Below, piece by piece: positions 46,953-58,571 of a DNA stretch of 64,000 nt. The translations under genes and the position numbers were made by a program. Location of the stretch: contig JAGVRJ010000003.1 of NCBI GenBank assembly GCA_019059635.1, forward strand, positions 930,001 to 994,000, written 5' to 3'. Under the pieces are notes generated by a model that ran no database searches, was not told the origin of the DNA, and saw nothing but the letters and a program-made list of their open reading frames with translations. The DNA is from Proales similis. Taxonomy: Eukaryota; Rotifera; Eurotatoria; Ploima; Proalidae. Every line of letters begins with the position of its first letter. Position 1 is the stretch's first letter.

Positions 46953-47819
46953 ATGTGCCTGCTTCAGCTCGGCGTTTTACTTTTATTGCTGGCCGGGCTG
47001 AGCAGCAGCCTCAGCGCCTCTGCTTGTGGTCAGGCAGTCGACATGGTTTTAAAAACCCTTGCACGGATGCGACATACGACAATAAGAATCGATTCGAGTC
47101 CAACAGAGCGTAATACGCAACGCTGTCATTTGAAAGTTGAGACGTCCGGAAGCGGATTCGCTTTGATAGATCGCGATGAGGCACTTGGCTTCATGCAGTT
47201 TGTTCTGAGACAGCCAGAGGCAGATTATCGCTATTTCAAATTGGCCCTCTACTCGACCGAGTGTGAATTTGCTCACAATCAGTTTGTGAGCCTTGATGCG
47301 CTCGACTTGAAAAACTTGCGTCAACTAACCGAGCAATTTCGAAGCACTCAGTGCAACCGGGAAGTGAAAGTTGCCCAAATTGAGAAGCTCGTGCTTCCGG
47401 CCACAATATTAATCTACTCGACTTGTATATTATTCGTATTGGTTTTAGCGTTTGCCGCCTGGAAAGTGATCGGAGCGCGTCAAAGGGCAAAGAATTCAAA
47501 TCAGATGTGGGGTACAAGTCAGTGCGTGCCAATAAAACTGTTTAGCGATGAACTATTGCAAGGCTGTGGTCTATTTCCAGTGCAGGAACCGCGTCTGAGC
47601 ACATTGGGACCCAATACTCTGAGCAAACTAGACTCGCAAATGCTTTTATTCTCTTTGCTGAGACAAGGAAGGCACCAGCCGTCAGACCATCTAGGTCGTA
47701 ATCATCATCATCATCAGTCACAAGACGAGCGCAGTCATTTCGTTCAAGCGTGGCTCAACTCAACTCGACCAGCGATTCAAAATGCTCCGTCGAGGCCTCA
47801 ACGGTTTATTCATGTCTAA
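46953..47819 (+). CDS. Unrecognised type I single-pass membrane protein
   Basis: Intronless frame of 288 residues. Residues 1-24 are a strong signal peptide (MCLLQLGVLLLLLAGLSSSL). The 120-residue lumenal part has four or five cysteines (ACGQ, RCHL, STECE, TQCN) and no motif I recognise. Residues about 148-168 form a membrane span (ATILIYSTCILFVLVLAFAA), followed by a 115-residue cytosolic tail with a His-rich patch (GRNHHHHQSQ). The stop is followed within four bases by AATAAA (47823-47828), supporting a real 3' end. Start and signal peptide agree. No function is proposed; a Cys-bridged receptor or adaptor is possible. Confidence 0.7.
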   Translation: MCLLQLGVLLLLLAGLSSSLSASACGQAVDMVLKTLARMRHTTIRIDSSPTERNTQRCHLKVETSGSGFALIDRDEALGFMQFVLRQPEADYRYFKLALYSTECEFAHNQFVSLDALDLKNLRQLTEQFRSTQCNREVKVAQIEKLVLPATILIYSTCILFVLVLAFAAWKVIGARQRAKNSNQMWGTSQCVPIKLFSDELLQGCGLFPVQEPRLSTLGPNTLSKLDSQMLLFSLLRQGRHQPSDHLGRNHHHHQSQDERSHFVQAWLNSTRPAIQNAPSRPQRFIHV

Positions 47820-48756
47820 ATAAATAAAGGAGAAGAGAAAAAAAAATACAACTCGGCTTGAATTAATTACGGCTCTTTTGATTTATCTCTATCTAAGTTA
47901 TTGAATGCAGAGGGCAAGGACTTCGGCTCGCATCTTTGTTAATTTTCGTTGGCCCATGTGAAATGAGGCCTTTTTCAAAATTAAAAGCAAAATCCGGTCG
48001 AGAATAAATTCGTCATTCAGCCCTCTCTCTCTCTCTCACACTAACTCATGTTCACTTAATTTCTTTTATTCGCTAATTTTCGGTCTACTGAGATAAGTGA
48101 TCTAGAGCCCATAATCCTACTCGGCCCAATATTGTGCAAATGTCAAACGAAATGACTGAAGCATGAATATTTTATCGGATCTGCCGCTCTGGCAGCATTA
48201 TGTCGCCTCATACTGGCATCGTAGCATCGGATTCCAGATGCGCTCACTATTAGACTCATCGCGTTAAGATAAATGCAATTTCTGATTAGATAGCGCTGCT
48301 CGAAATTTGCCCAAATTTTTTTTTGCGCTCCCGAGCAGAGCAGGCACGAGTTTTCATCAAATTTGAGTCCGCGTAGCTAAATAAAAAAAAGCCGTGTGAT
48401 TTAGCGTTTCTTAATATTTGCTCTGCGTTAGGCTCTAACTGCAGAGCAAGCGAGCCCAAGGCAATTAGAAAAAATGTAGTCGATTATGGAGCTAAATGGC
48501 CCGAGCTACATCAAACGGCTGGTTGGTGCCAAACCCCGCCCAGCTTTCATTTCGCAATCATCAATTCTCCACAATCGCATGCAATTCTAATTACATGGAC
48601 AAATTTCATCACCTTGCTTCCTTTCATCGGAGCCAATTTTTCATTATTCTTGCATTCGGCTCGCATCCGGACTCGCATTTCACTCTGCTCTGATAAATTT
48701 GAAGGCCCCGACGGCTAAAGGAATATTTCGTTTTGCAGAGCGTAGTAAGAAAAATC
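47820..48756. other. Intergenic region
   Basis: About 0.94 kb between two plus-strand genes. It starts with the poly(A) signal of the upstream gene, has a CT run near 48020-48037, and ends in a splice-acceptor-like TTTCGTTTTGCAG at 48738 just before the NTPDase start. No coding exon seen. Confidence 0.55.
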
Positions 48757-50996
48757 ATGAACGCCAAACTGAATTGGGCCGGAGTCGCCCTTATTCTACT
48801 CTGTACGATTGGCGTTTGTCTTCTTGCGATATTTTACTCGATGCGCGAACCTTATCCAAATGATGTGAGCAAAAAATCTGCAAAAATCTTTTTTGTTCAA
48901 GCGATTTCCACCACTTGTCTCTCAAGTTCGCAGTTGTATTTGACGCTGGATCTAGCGGCTCTCGAATGTACATCTATGAGTGGCAGTCCGGCTTTTCGGC
49001 TGCTCGCGGAGAGCCCTTGGTGAGCTGCTTTTAGACACTCGCCTTTGAAAAGTCTAATCAGACGCCTCTTTTGTTTCAGGTCGTTAGTCAGAATAGCGCT
49101 TGCAAAGCGGCTGGTAAAATTCTCGCTGACTCGATTTAATCTTCTAGTGAATTCAAACTTGAATGAAAAGACAACGGACTGGATAAAATAAATAGCCAAG
49201 AAGAGCTAGTCACCGCATATTCGCCCTGTGTCAAACAGGCGATTGAGACCATCCCTGACGAACGAAAGTCAAGAGCTTATATTTTTCTGGCCGCCACTGC
49301 GGGCATGCGACTTCTCGAGTAAAGTGACTTTTGAGCAAAGAACAAGGAGAATCCGCTCAATCATTTTAAATCGATCAAGTGCCAGAAACCAGACAATAGC
49401 CGAGAGGAACTTGAATTTCGTGCGCGATTATTTCAAGTCGCTTCCGTTCAGATACGTCAATCAGAGTCAAGTTCGTATCATCAGTGGAAAAGAAGAGGGC
49501 ACAGACGCGTGGATTTCGACCAACTATTTTCAAGAGAATTTCAAAGTAATTTCGTGCCAAACGAGGCGAGAATGTGATGCAATTTTCTTAATCGGACTCA
49601 ACAGGCTAAGGCGGATCCGACGCAAACGCGAGGAATTCTAGACCTGGGTGGAGCATCGACCCAGATTGTGTTCATACCGTCTAGTGAGCTCCGAATCACT
49701 TTATCTTTTATCAAGTCGTTTGCTAAAGAAAAATTAATTGCAGAGGCAAACTATAACAACAGCGATTATTTCAGCCAATTGAGAATTAATGGCATCGAAT
49801 ACAAGCCGTTTTCGTACTCGTTCCTCTGCTGGGGCATAAATCAAATTGGCCTGCTCTATCAGAATTATGTTCTTTCGGTAGACACAAGCTGCTTGATTCC
49901 GAGTTTTTAAAGTGCAAATTTCAAATTTGTCTTGTTTAGTTGAATAATTATAAAAACGGATCAGCTGCTGGCTGTTATCCGCAAGGATCGATCCAAGCCA
50001 TCAACAGCGATGAAATACTCGACTCTCCGTGCTCGAACGGTCTCATTCTAAACCACACGTACAATTTCACGGCCAACTCGTCGCTGCTGGCCAAGGTCAG
50101 TGACTCTTGCAAATTCTTATGCATCTCTTCTGTTGCATCTCATCACAAAGGACATTGTAATGAACATTGGCGGAGCGTCAAGCCAGGCTCAGTGTCGTCA
50201 AGAGATTGAGATTATGCTTCCAAGGCCTCGATGCGACTTTAGCTCTTGCTCATTCGATGGAGTCTACCAGCCCGATATTGCAAATGCCTCATTCATGGTT
50301 TGAAATAGACCATTAAATTTCTCGAAACAAATTTTCTCTAATTTTCCCAAGGCGTTCTCGAGTTATTACTATGCGCTGAGTAATACGGCCGCATTGCTCA
50401 AGCAATCGGTCAAAATGAGTATGGACGAATTTCGCAACGGCACCCTGCAGATTTGCCAACTTAATTGGGATGAAGTAAGGAAAGAGACAAGCTGGGAGTA
50501 GTGAATGAGAGCCTTAAAAATTGTGTTTCAAGTTGAAAAAACTAAATGAGGAGAGTGGGGCCAAGCTGGCCGAGTCGTTCTTGCAAAATCAATGCTTCTC
50601 TAATGTCTATGTTCTCAGCCTGCTCGACTCGTTCGGTTTCAAAAATTTCGCCGATCTTCAAATCACCAACAAAGTGAGTAAAACAAACAAAAGAAACAAA
50701 AAGCCGCTTCTCGACCTCATCAAAAAAAAAAAACCTGCAAGATAAACGGCAACACTCTAAACTGGGCGCTTGGCTATTTAATAAACGAGTTGAATCGAGA
50801 CGATTTCCTGCCCTACGAAGAGCCAGATCGAAAGCTTAACCTTCAAACATTCTTACCATCGTCGATCACTCTGTTGGTTGTGGCCGTTTCAGCATTGGTT
50901 CTGCTGGTCTATTTGAATCTAAGAGCGCGACACCTAAACAGTTCCGCAGAGGGCCTGCCATTCAGTGCCAAACGCAACACGCAACAAGATGAATGA
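48757..50996 (+). CDS. Ectonucleoside triphosphate diphosphohydrolase (NTPDase, GDA1/CD39)
   Basis: Cell-surface enzyme that hydrolyses extracellular nucleoside tri- and diphosphates. Exon 1 from ATG 48757 gives an N-terminal membrane span (VALILLCTIGVCLLAIFY). The apyrase conserved regions follow: ACR1 FDAGSSGSRMYIYEW, ACR2 in the segment with ATAGMRLL (near 49290), ACR3 with RIISGKEEGTDAWISTN, ACR4 ILDLGGASTQIVF, and ACR5 LNWALGYLIN. A second span near the C-terminus (LLVVAVSALVLLVYLNL) gives the two-span layout of ENTPD1/2/3/8 rather than the Golgi or soluble types. About nine exons with short introns. Some junctions in 49040-49300 and 50090-50160 are uncertain. Paired cysteines in the second lobe fit a surface enzyme. 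Poly(A) signal at 51089-51094. Confidence 0.85.
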
Positions 50997-51444
50997 GCAA
51001 GCAAGATTTGTATGTCGAAGAAACGCATTTGTAGTCTGTCGGCCTCTTTGTCTTATTCAATCCTATCCCTAATGAGTGTGTCTTAAACAATAAAGCCAGT
51101 AACCGACACGCCCATGAGCTGTCAATCTCATCTGATCAAAATTTGACGATTCCCTTCTACCAACAAGCGACCGAGTCTAGAATTTCACATTTTGTATTTG
51201 TGTTTGTTTGTTTGTTTGTTTTGATAACAGTAAAACTAAAGAAGTGAAAAGTGTTTTTGAAACAATAGCTGGGCCGCACCAATGCAAACCAGAGACGACG
51301 GCGCATTTTGTTGTTTTTAATTTGCATTGAATTAAATGAATGCGAGTAGCGTGTGTTTGCTCGGCTCGGCCACAAATATGGGTTTAGTAAATCTACAATA
51401 GGCGGAAAAGTTTGGAAACTCCTATTGAATAGAAATGTCCTCAT
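50997..51444. other. Convergent intergenic region
   Basis: About 450 bp between the 3' ends of the NTPDase and Acinus genes, with an AATAAA for the plus-strand gene at 51089-51094 and a TTTG repeat near 51195-51225. No gene seen. Confidence 0.6.
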
Positions 51445-53387
51445 TTAAGCCGTCTCCTTGAGTTTTTTTGCCTCTGACTCGTCCGCTTCGCTTAGATGAT
51501 GCTTACTGCGGACGGTGTCTTGCCGCTCTCTGGACTCTGACCGATCTGACTTGGAAGCGCTTCTTGATCTCCGCCTGTCTCTTCGCTGGTCGTTGCCAGC
51601 TCGATCTGGCCTCTCGCCTTGGCCATTCGCCTCCTCTCTTAGTCTTCTCTCTTCTACTCGTTTTAGTCTCTCATTTAATCTTCTTTCTTGCTCTGCTTTG
51701 CGCTCTTGATACTGCTCTTCGGTGAGTGGTAGCCAATAGATGAACGGAGTTGTGTTGGTTTTCCTAAACAAATCATCAAGAGTTTTAGCTGGTGAACCTT
51801 TTTCTGCGCTTTTGCTGCTCGTCTCACTCTTATTCGCTTCACGTTTTTTGTCGTCTGAGCCATTGGTATCTGCGCCCGATCGACGCTCTGATCGTCGCGC
51901 TTCATCACGCTCACGAGACGCTCGCCGCAGCTTGGGCAAGTCCCATTCACGAACCGACTGATTTCGCTTTTCGGGCTCTGACTTTCTTGAGCGTTCGCTA
52001 TTTTCTTTGTCGTCGTGTGAACCGTTCACGGACGCTGTCGGCTGCTCAACTGGCTTGTCAACAATACCCAATTGTTTCTTGAGCTCTTCCATTGTGGAAT
52101 AGTCGACCGACAACTGCTTGGGATTAGATTGGGGCCATGTGGTATTGTGCAGCGCCTCTCGCGTCGCTCTGGCCTCCTCTTCACTTTCGTAGGCCACGAA
52201 GCAGTGCGACTTTACCGAGTTTATCCAGAAATACGAGTCGTCGCAGTCATCACGCTTCTTTATCGAGCCTCGTTTACTCAGCAGCTCCTTGAGCTGCGAC
52301 AAGGTAAAAGGCCGAGTTAGATTGGAAATGTGAAGAACGTTCGAGACAGAATGTTTGGCCGGGGACAGTTTCACTTCAGCTGACTCAGCCGGTGCCTTTT
52401 CAGGTTCGTCCGAGTTTGTGACCGCAGCCGCCGCAGGTGGCTGTGAATCGCTCGTGTCCTCGTAGATCAACTCTTGCTCGCCCTCTTTGCTCTCCGAATG
52501 AGGGAGGAAGTTTTTCAGAGTTTCGCCCGATATTGGCTGAGTCTGTCCCAGAAGTGACGTGCTTTCGTCGTTAACCCATTTTCTTTTGCGTGGCTGCTGC
52601 TGCTGTTGGAGCGTTGACTCGTCTTCGGGCTTTTTCTCTTGCTCATCGCTCGTGCTCTGATCATGCCATCGAGCTTTGGGTGATTTCGATCGACTCAATC
52701 GATTTCGACTGCCTGACTTGCCGTCGGCGTCTTGTTCATCCTCATTCTTGTTATTCTGAGCTTGACTCGATTCAGCGTCTTCTTTCGCTGCGGCATCGGC
52801 TTGAGCCGACTTTTGTTTTTCCTCTTCTTCTCGACGCTTCTGTTCTGCTTCTTCTTGCTCTTGGCGTTTTCGGGCTTGTTCCTCTTCGACGCGACGAGCC
52901 TCCTCTTGCTGTTGTTTCTGCGCCTCTTCTTCAGCCCGACGTGCAGCCTCCTCTTCTTGCTGGCGTCGTAGCTGCTCCTCTCTTTCCGCCTGTTCTCGCC
53001 TACTTCTTTCCTCTTCTTCGACACGCAATTTCTCTTGTCTTTCTTGCTCTTCGCGCACACGCTGTTCTTGTTCTGCCTGCTCTCTTAGCCGTCGCGCCTC
53101 CTCTTCTGCTTGTTGCTGTTTCTCTTGCTCGTCAATTTGATTTGCTTTTTGATTTTGTTCATTTTCAATTAAATACTTTTTTTTAATTCAAATTGAATTG
53201 TTTACACAGACTGACTAAATAGAAACTTGTATTAGTGACTCACATTCTTTAATTTATCGTGCAGCTCCTGTTTGTTGCCAGAGGTGGACACGCCTCTCTT
53301 TTTGAGCTCGACCTTCAGCTCGGCCACTTTGAGTTCGCTTATGTCGGCAATGCGGCCATTTATATCGATTCGAAATTGATCTGACAT
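51445..53387 (-). CDS. ACIN1: Acinus, EJC/ASAP-complex splicing factor
   Basis: Nuclear RNA-binding protein that joins RNPS1 and SAP18 in the ASAP complex on the exon junction complex. Exon 1 (53387-about 53244) is a SAP domain (ELKVAELKVELKKRG, then SGNKQELHDKL). After a GTGAGT intron comes one long exon: a 100-residue Glu/Gln/Arg-rich helix with QEEEAARRAEEEAQ units, an RS-rich linker, an RRM (VLHISNLTRPFTLSQLKELL to CFVAYESEEEARATREAL), and the RNPS1-SAP18-binding motif FRKTNTTPFIYWLPLTEEQ. It ends in an Arg/Ser/Glu-rich tail. SAP, RRM and RSB in this order are diagnostic. Shorter than the human long isoform. Confidence 0.93.
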
Positions 53388-53681
53388 TTTCGCGTTCTGC
53401 TTGATCATGCAAGGCCGATCTAAAATTCTGAATTTCAATTTTGCCCGTTTTTAGTATGTTGCGAATAGTTCACATGTGCGTATAGATGCATGGAGACCAA
53501 CTCTCGACCCGCAGTGGCCCGTTCATACGCCGCCATTTAAATATCGCATTCACCCACGCCGCCCTCGACCGCCTATTTGTCCTATTCGCTCTGTCGCAAA
53601 ATAGCCCTCTATGGCAAGCAAGAGACCAGAAGAGCAGGCAAGGATAGTGTTTATTGTAAAAGAGCAATTGGCCGCTTCACT

Positions 53682-55376
53682 TTAGCTTGTGTAAACCAAT
53701 TTTCTAATAATCGGAGGTTTTGGCCGTTGAACTGAACGACGGCGTTTCATTGGCGCTGGCGGCTTTTTCACACAAAAATAGCTATGGAGATCAGAGAGTA
53801 GACAAGACGCGTAGAAGGTCACTAGAGTGATTATGGCGATCACCGAGCTAATCGATATAATCGTCTCGGCAGTCTCGAGCTCGGCCGACTTCGTCTGGCA
53901 CGCTTCGCCTGCGTAGTAGAGAAAGCATTCGCACGTGACGTTTCCCCTGTCCGAAACACATTTTCCATTTCCCGAACAACTATGGCCCGCACAGAGGTCC
54001 ACTTCTCTCTCGCATCGAGCGCCTTCATAAATTGACTCACAGTCACATTCGAACGTGTAGAGCTCGTCGCCGTCCGAGTTTGTTTGGTTCGCCAGCACAT
54101 CTCGACAAGTGGCGCCGTTCAGACACGGGTAGCCGCTGCACGGTTTCAAATTTTGCTGACAGGCCGAGCCTGCAAAGTCCTTAAAGCAGTCGCACTGAAA
54201 CTGGTTCGTGTTTGGATTTAGTTTGCATTCGCCGTTCGATGAGCAGTTGACCAAGCAACCATTTATGTCATAAGAGACCTCCGAGAGCATCTGAACCAAA
54301 TAGGTCGGATCCTGCATGAGCGCGTCGAAATCTTCCGGGTCTATAGGCAGAGGCGTTGTAGTGCTTGTGGTCGTGGTCGTGGTCGGAGGCAAGATGCTGA
54401 TGCATTCGACTGGATTCGACGTGAAGTTGACGTTGAGCGGGAACTTTGTGGACGAATAGTTTTGTCTTCCGGTAGACGAATCAAAAGTACCCGAAAAGAA
54501 TGCATGATGGTCTGAGCAGTTCAGACCGTGCGTCAAGCGCACTCTATGCGTTGTGGCGTTTGGTTGGAAAGAGTTGCCAGTTACAAACAAACGAGCGTTA
54601 TAGAACCACGTGCCTGGCAAAGCGTTTCGATCGCACTGATAGAAGCCGAATATGAAATTGTACTGGCAATAAAGCGCCGAAGCGATTGAAGGGGCTTGCA
54701 CGTCTTTTCTTAGCAAAATGTTTCTATTCTCTCTGATCACAGGTATGGCGCCTGCTTTGACATTTCCATTGCTGAATATTGTGCCTGCTATGTAGTTGTA
54801 TCCTTTGCTCAGGTGAAGAGTCTTCCAACCTTTCCATGAGCTTCTGTAGGTCATTTTTCCCGAAGTAAAATCAGAGCAACTGGTCGTAGAGCATCCGTGC
54901 AATTCAAACACCTGCATATGTCGAATTAGGTTTTTTCAAGTCAGATTATAATTATTAGCGGACACGATCAGATTTATTCAAGTAATTACATCTAACTCAA
55001 TGCTTGTGCCTTTCGATGTGAATATTTCAAAGCCAATGATTGTTCCGTCGGTCTGCACCATGTTGTTGAAAAGGAAATAGCGTCCGAGAAAAGTGAAAGG
55101 CAGCGTGTTCACAAAGGCTTGTAAGGAGAAAGAAAACCATTCAACATGTTTAAATTGCCCGCAATCAATCAGACGAGAGTGCTTACGGCTCATGAGAGTT
55201 TCGGTTGATAATTGCTCATTGAAGTAGACGTTCACTTGATCGGGCACAGCGTCTTGCACAGTCAATCTGCATTCGAGTCGATTTTGAACACCGACTTGGG
55301 CATCGCAATCAATGTCGAGCATCGAGCCATTTGCCAAATGCATCAGGCACCAGCTTAGTAGCAGAAAGAGAATCAT
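53682..55376 (-). CDS. EGF-repeat type I membrane protein, otherwise unrecognised
   Basis: Three exons (about 55376-55188, 55120-54998, 54912-53682). Exon 1 begins with a signal peptide (MILFLLLSWCLMHLANG). The first 300 residues are a Cys-poor, N-glycosylated ectodomain (several N-x-S/T) of unknown fold, followed by a Thr-rich linker (TTTTTTSTTT). Three EGF-like modules follow: NCSSNGECKL...CDCF; CSGYPCLNGATCRD...CDCES; and CAGHSCSGNGKCVSD...CECF. A membrane span (about residues 455-477, IISISSVIAIITLVTFYASCLL) and a short basic tail end the protein. No DSL domain is present, so it is not a canonical Notch ligand. A TATA box lies about 40 bp upstream of the ATG. Function unknown; likely adhesion or receptor role. 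Confidence 0.75.
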
Positions 55377-55895
55377 GGCCGACCGAATGAAGTGGCATTT
55401 TTCCTTCGCTTCAGTCTTATTTATACTGGCACAGCACAAACGCAATTCAACACCATAAACCGCTCTGATTCGACGATTTAGACATCGAGTGGGTTGAATC
55501 TTTGCTCTTTGTACACAATTGAGCCTGACCCGATTTCCCTGATTTTTATCGTAGTCTAGATTTTTTTCTATGAATATTTGATCATTTCAAGACTCTAGTC
55601 AGGCACAGGAGTTATTTAATCAACTAAACAAATCCGCCAAGTCATCATAGGGCTATGTCAATTTCAACAAGTTGATTAGCTGCTGCTGCGGCTGCTCTAT
55701 ACATTCGGTGTACATTGCTGTACATTGGGTAGGTTCCTGGGTTTCTTTTTTTTATTCTACGCCCAAGGTAAACAGAGCCGATTGAATCGATGAGAGAGGC
55801 TACACGGCTGAAACTATTCTTCGTCAATAGATAGTTCGCAAAAACGCTGACGTGTGATCTTCACCGCTCTCTCATACTGCTCGTTGTTTTTTTCA
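55377..55895. other. Divergent intergenic region
   Basis: About 520 bp between the EGF-repeat gene (minus) and the PDIA5-like gene (plus). It holds the TATA box at 55418-55425 and, at its right end, a pyrimidine-rich acceptor-like tract (GTTGTTTTTTTCAG) seven bases before the PDIA5-like ATG. A GCAGCAGC patch lies near 55680. Confidence 0.6.
55418..55425 (-). promoter_or_regulatory. TATA box of the EGF-repeat gene
   Basis: TATAAATA on the minus strand, 42 bases upstream of the ATG at 55376. With a start about 30 bp downstream it would give a very short 5' UTR. Confidence 0.5.
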
Positions 55896-55902
55896 GCCAA
55901 CA

Positions 55903-58326
55903 ATGCGATTGGACGCCCTTTTATTGTGCTTATTTGGATTTGCTCTGAGCGGAAATGCGCGCGCCGACTCAGGCGCAGTAGTCGCTTGCAAAAATGAGAA
56001 AGAATTCAAGGCCTGGTTAAAAACTAATCCAAATCTTTTGGTCCTGTTTGCCAACTCAGGTTCGAATCAGCTCGTTCCGTTTCTCAACCGTTTACGTTCG
56101 AAATAACGTTGATCTCTCTTGACTGAAGATGCCGATGCCAAGCCTGTTCTAAAGCTTCTGAGCAAAGTGCAAGAGAACGTCAAAGGCCAAGCGACAATTG
56201 CATACCTCAACTGCGGGTAAGACTTTTGCTCCGTGCTCGTCAGATGAACTTTTGCCTGACGATCGCTTTTCAAGTCAATTGAAGAAAATATGCAAAAAGT
56301 ACAAAATAAACCCGTCGCCCACCCAGCTGGTGCATTTCAGGTTCGCTAATGCTCTCATTCTCATCCAGTTGGTTTCTTATCTTTGCCAAAGCGACGGAGA
56401 ACTGCACAAAGAGTACGACCGAAAGCTGAACTTGAAGGTAAATCACAACTCGACTTGTGTCCGCGATTCAACGAAATTCTCACGAAAAATTAAAAACAAA
56501 ACAGTCGATGACCAATTTCCTGCGCGATCCAAAAGGAGACTTGCCCTGGGAAGAGGTAAAGCGATCGAATCACATTCAAAAGTTGATTTTTGATCAAAAT
56601 TAATTGACCAATTCAGGAAGAGACAGCAAAAGATGTTGTTCATCTTAAGAACGAGAAGGTAGGCTGCCGATTTGAGACTGCTGGAGGCTGTCGATGTGAC
56701 GAAAACGAAATCAAATTAAAGGCACTGGACAAGTTGTTGTCGAAGGCGAAAACAGGCGTCTTGGTCATGTTCTATGCGCCCTGGTGCGGGTTTTGTAAAA
56801 AGCTCAAGCCGGATTACTCGCTTGCAGCAAGCGAACTCAAGTCGGAGGCTGTGATGGCCGCAGTCGATGTCGACAAAGCTGAAAATTACAATCTAAGACT
56901 GGCCTACAACATAACCGGGTTTCCGACAATTCTTTATTTTCGCGACGGCAAGCAGCTCTTTGCTTACGGAGGCGAGTATACCAAAGATTCCCTGGTGAGC
57001 TGGATGCGCAACCCCACTGAACCGAAACCGGCTGAACCTGAGCCCAGCTGGGCTGAAGAGTCCGGTATGGAGGTCACATTTCTAACCGACGACACGTTCG
57101 ATGAGTTTATAAGCACGCACCCGGTTGTGTTGGTAAAGTTTTACGCTCCATGTAAGTAAATTTTACTGATCAATTCGATTGCCGGTATGAAAACTTTGTG
57201 CCAGGGTGCGGCCATTGTAAAAACATGAAGCCCGTGTTCAATTCGGTGGCCAAACAGCTCCGATCAGAAAACTCGCCCAACATAATAGCGTTTGTCGATG
57301 CGACAAAGCAGCGCGCACTGGCCGATAGATTCAAGATCAAAGGCTTTCCGACAGTGAAACTTTTCAAACAGGGCGAATTCGCCTGGGATGTGAACGAACG
57401 CGACGAGAGCAAGCTTCTCGAGCACATGCGAAAGTAGGAATTTAACTGACTTGAAATGATCGCCAGAAGCCTTTTAAAGGATTTCTCTGATTCTAGTCCT
57501 TCGGAGCCTCCAGCTGCGCCTGCCCCTGAAGCAGAATGGAAAGACGAGCCATCATTCGTTTTCCACGCCGACTCAAATAACCTGGCGTCGACTCTGAAAA
57601 CCAAAAAGCACGCGTTGGTCATGTTCTATGCGCCGTGGTGTGGACATTGCAAAAACGCCAAGCCACACTTTACCGCAGCAGCCGAGCACTTTAAAGAAGA
57701 GCTCAAGGTCGCATTCGTGGCAGTTGATTGCACCAAGAGCAACGACGTGTGCGAAGCTAACGGTGTCAAAGGCTTTCCCACAATAAAGTATTTTAATTTC
57801 GGAAAAAATCCACGCGACTACAGCGGAGGTCGACAGACCAAAGATTTTATCAAATTTATGAGCGATCCGTCGAATCCGAACGCGGATAAGGCCGATCCTC
57901 GAGACGAATGGCTCGAAATAAAGGGCAACGAGAACATTGCCTTTCTGGACGACACCAACTTTGACGATTACATGAGCAAGCACAGTAGAGTTTTGGTAAT
58001 GTTCTACGCTCCGTGGTGCGGTAAGGGCCTTTTTAAAGTGAAATTCGTATTCAAACCCAATATTGATTGTTCGAGTAGGTCACTGCAAGACAATGAAGCC
58101 AGCGTACGGAGAAGCAGCCTCTGATCTGAATGGACAAGACGCGTTTTTGGCCGCCGTCGACGCCACTCAAACGAAAGCTTTAAACGAACGCTTCGAAATA
58201 AGAGGCTTTCCCACGCTCAAGTACTTTGAAGACGGCAAATACAAAGAAGACTACGCCATGGCCCGAACTCGACAAGATCTGACCAGTTTTATGCGATCTA
58301 GATTGCCCGGCAAGAGCGAGCTCTAA
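55903..58326 (+). CDS. PDIA5: PDIA5-like protein disulfide isomerase with four redox-active thioredoxin domains
   Basis: ER oxidoreductase that forms and shuffles disulfides. Residues 1-21 are a signal peptide (MRLDALLLCLFGFALSGNARA). An N-terminal non-catalytic thioredoxin-like domain follows in several short exons (about 55960-56640), including CRCDENEIK. Four catalytic modules come next, with active sites CGFC (about 56780), CGHC (about 57210, split by an intron within YAPW), CGHC (about 57640) and CGHC (about 58015/58080, again split after the first Cys-Gly). Each has a cis-Pro motif (GFPTI, GFPTV, GFPTI, GFPTL). The C-terminus KSEL is a KDEL-type retrieval signal. Human PDIA5 has three catalytic modules, so this protein has one more. 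The exon joins at 56050-56640 are approximate. Poly(A) signal at 58367-58372. Confidence 0.87.
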
Positions 58327-58366
58327 CTCCACCATTCTCACTGATGAATGCATTTAGGAAAAGGCG

Positions 58367-58372
58367 AATAAA
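58367..58372 (+). terminator. Poly(A) signal of the PDIA5-like gene
   Basis: AATAAA 41 bases past the TAA stop, in the short gap before the convergent FAIM gene. Confidence 0.55.
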
Positions 58373-58571
58373 GGCCAAAGAAATGTGAATTTGCTTTTAT
58401 TGTTAAGAAAATGCTCATTCGCATTGAGAAGCACTAAAAATTGAGTTTTGGACGGATAAGACTGTTGTGTCGGAGATAGTGAGCAAATAGAACTAAATTG
58501 GAATTGATTGGGAAGCGAATCTGAGCCTAATTCAAGTGGTCGACAGGCAGCCAGTGAGAATTGCGAGGAAG

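Noticed and set aside
52590-53186. 198-codon plus-strand hydrophobic frame
   Set aside because: It is the complement of the Glu/Gln/Arg-rich Acinus helix, which yields a Leu-rich frame by composition alone.
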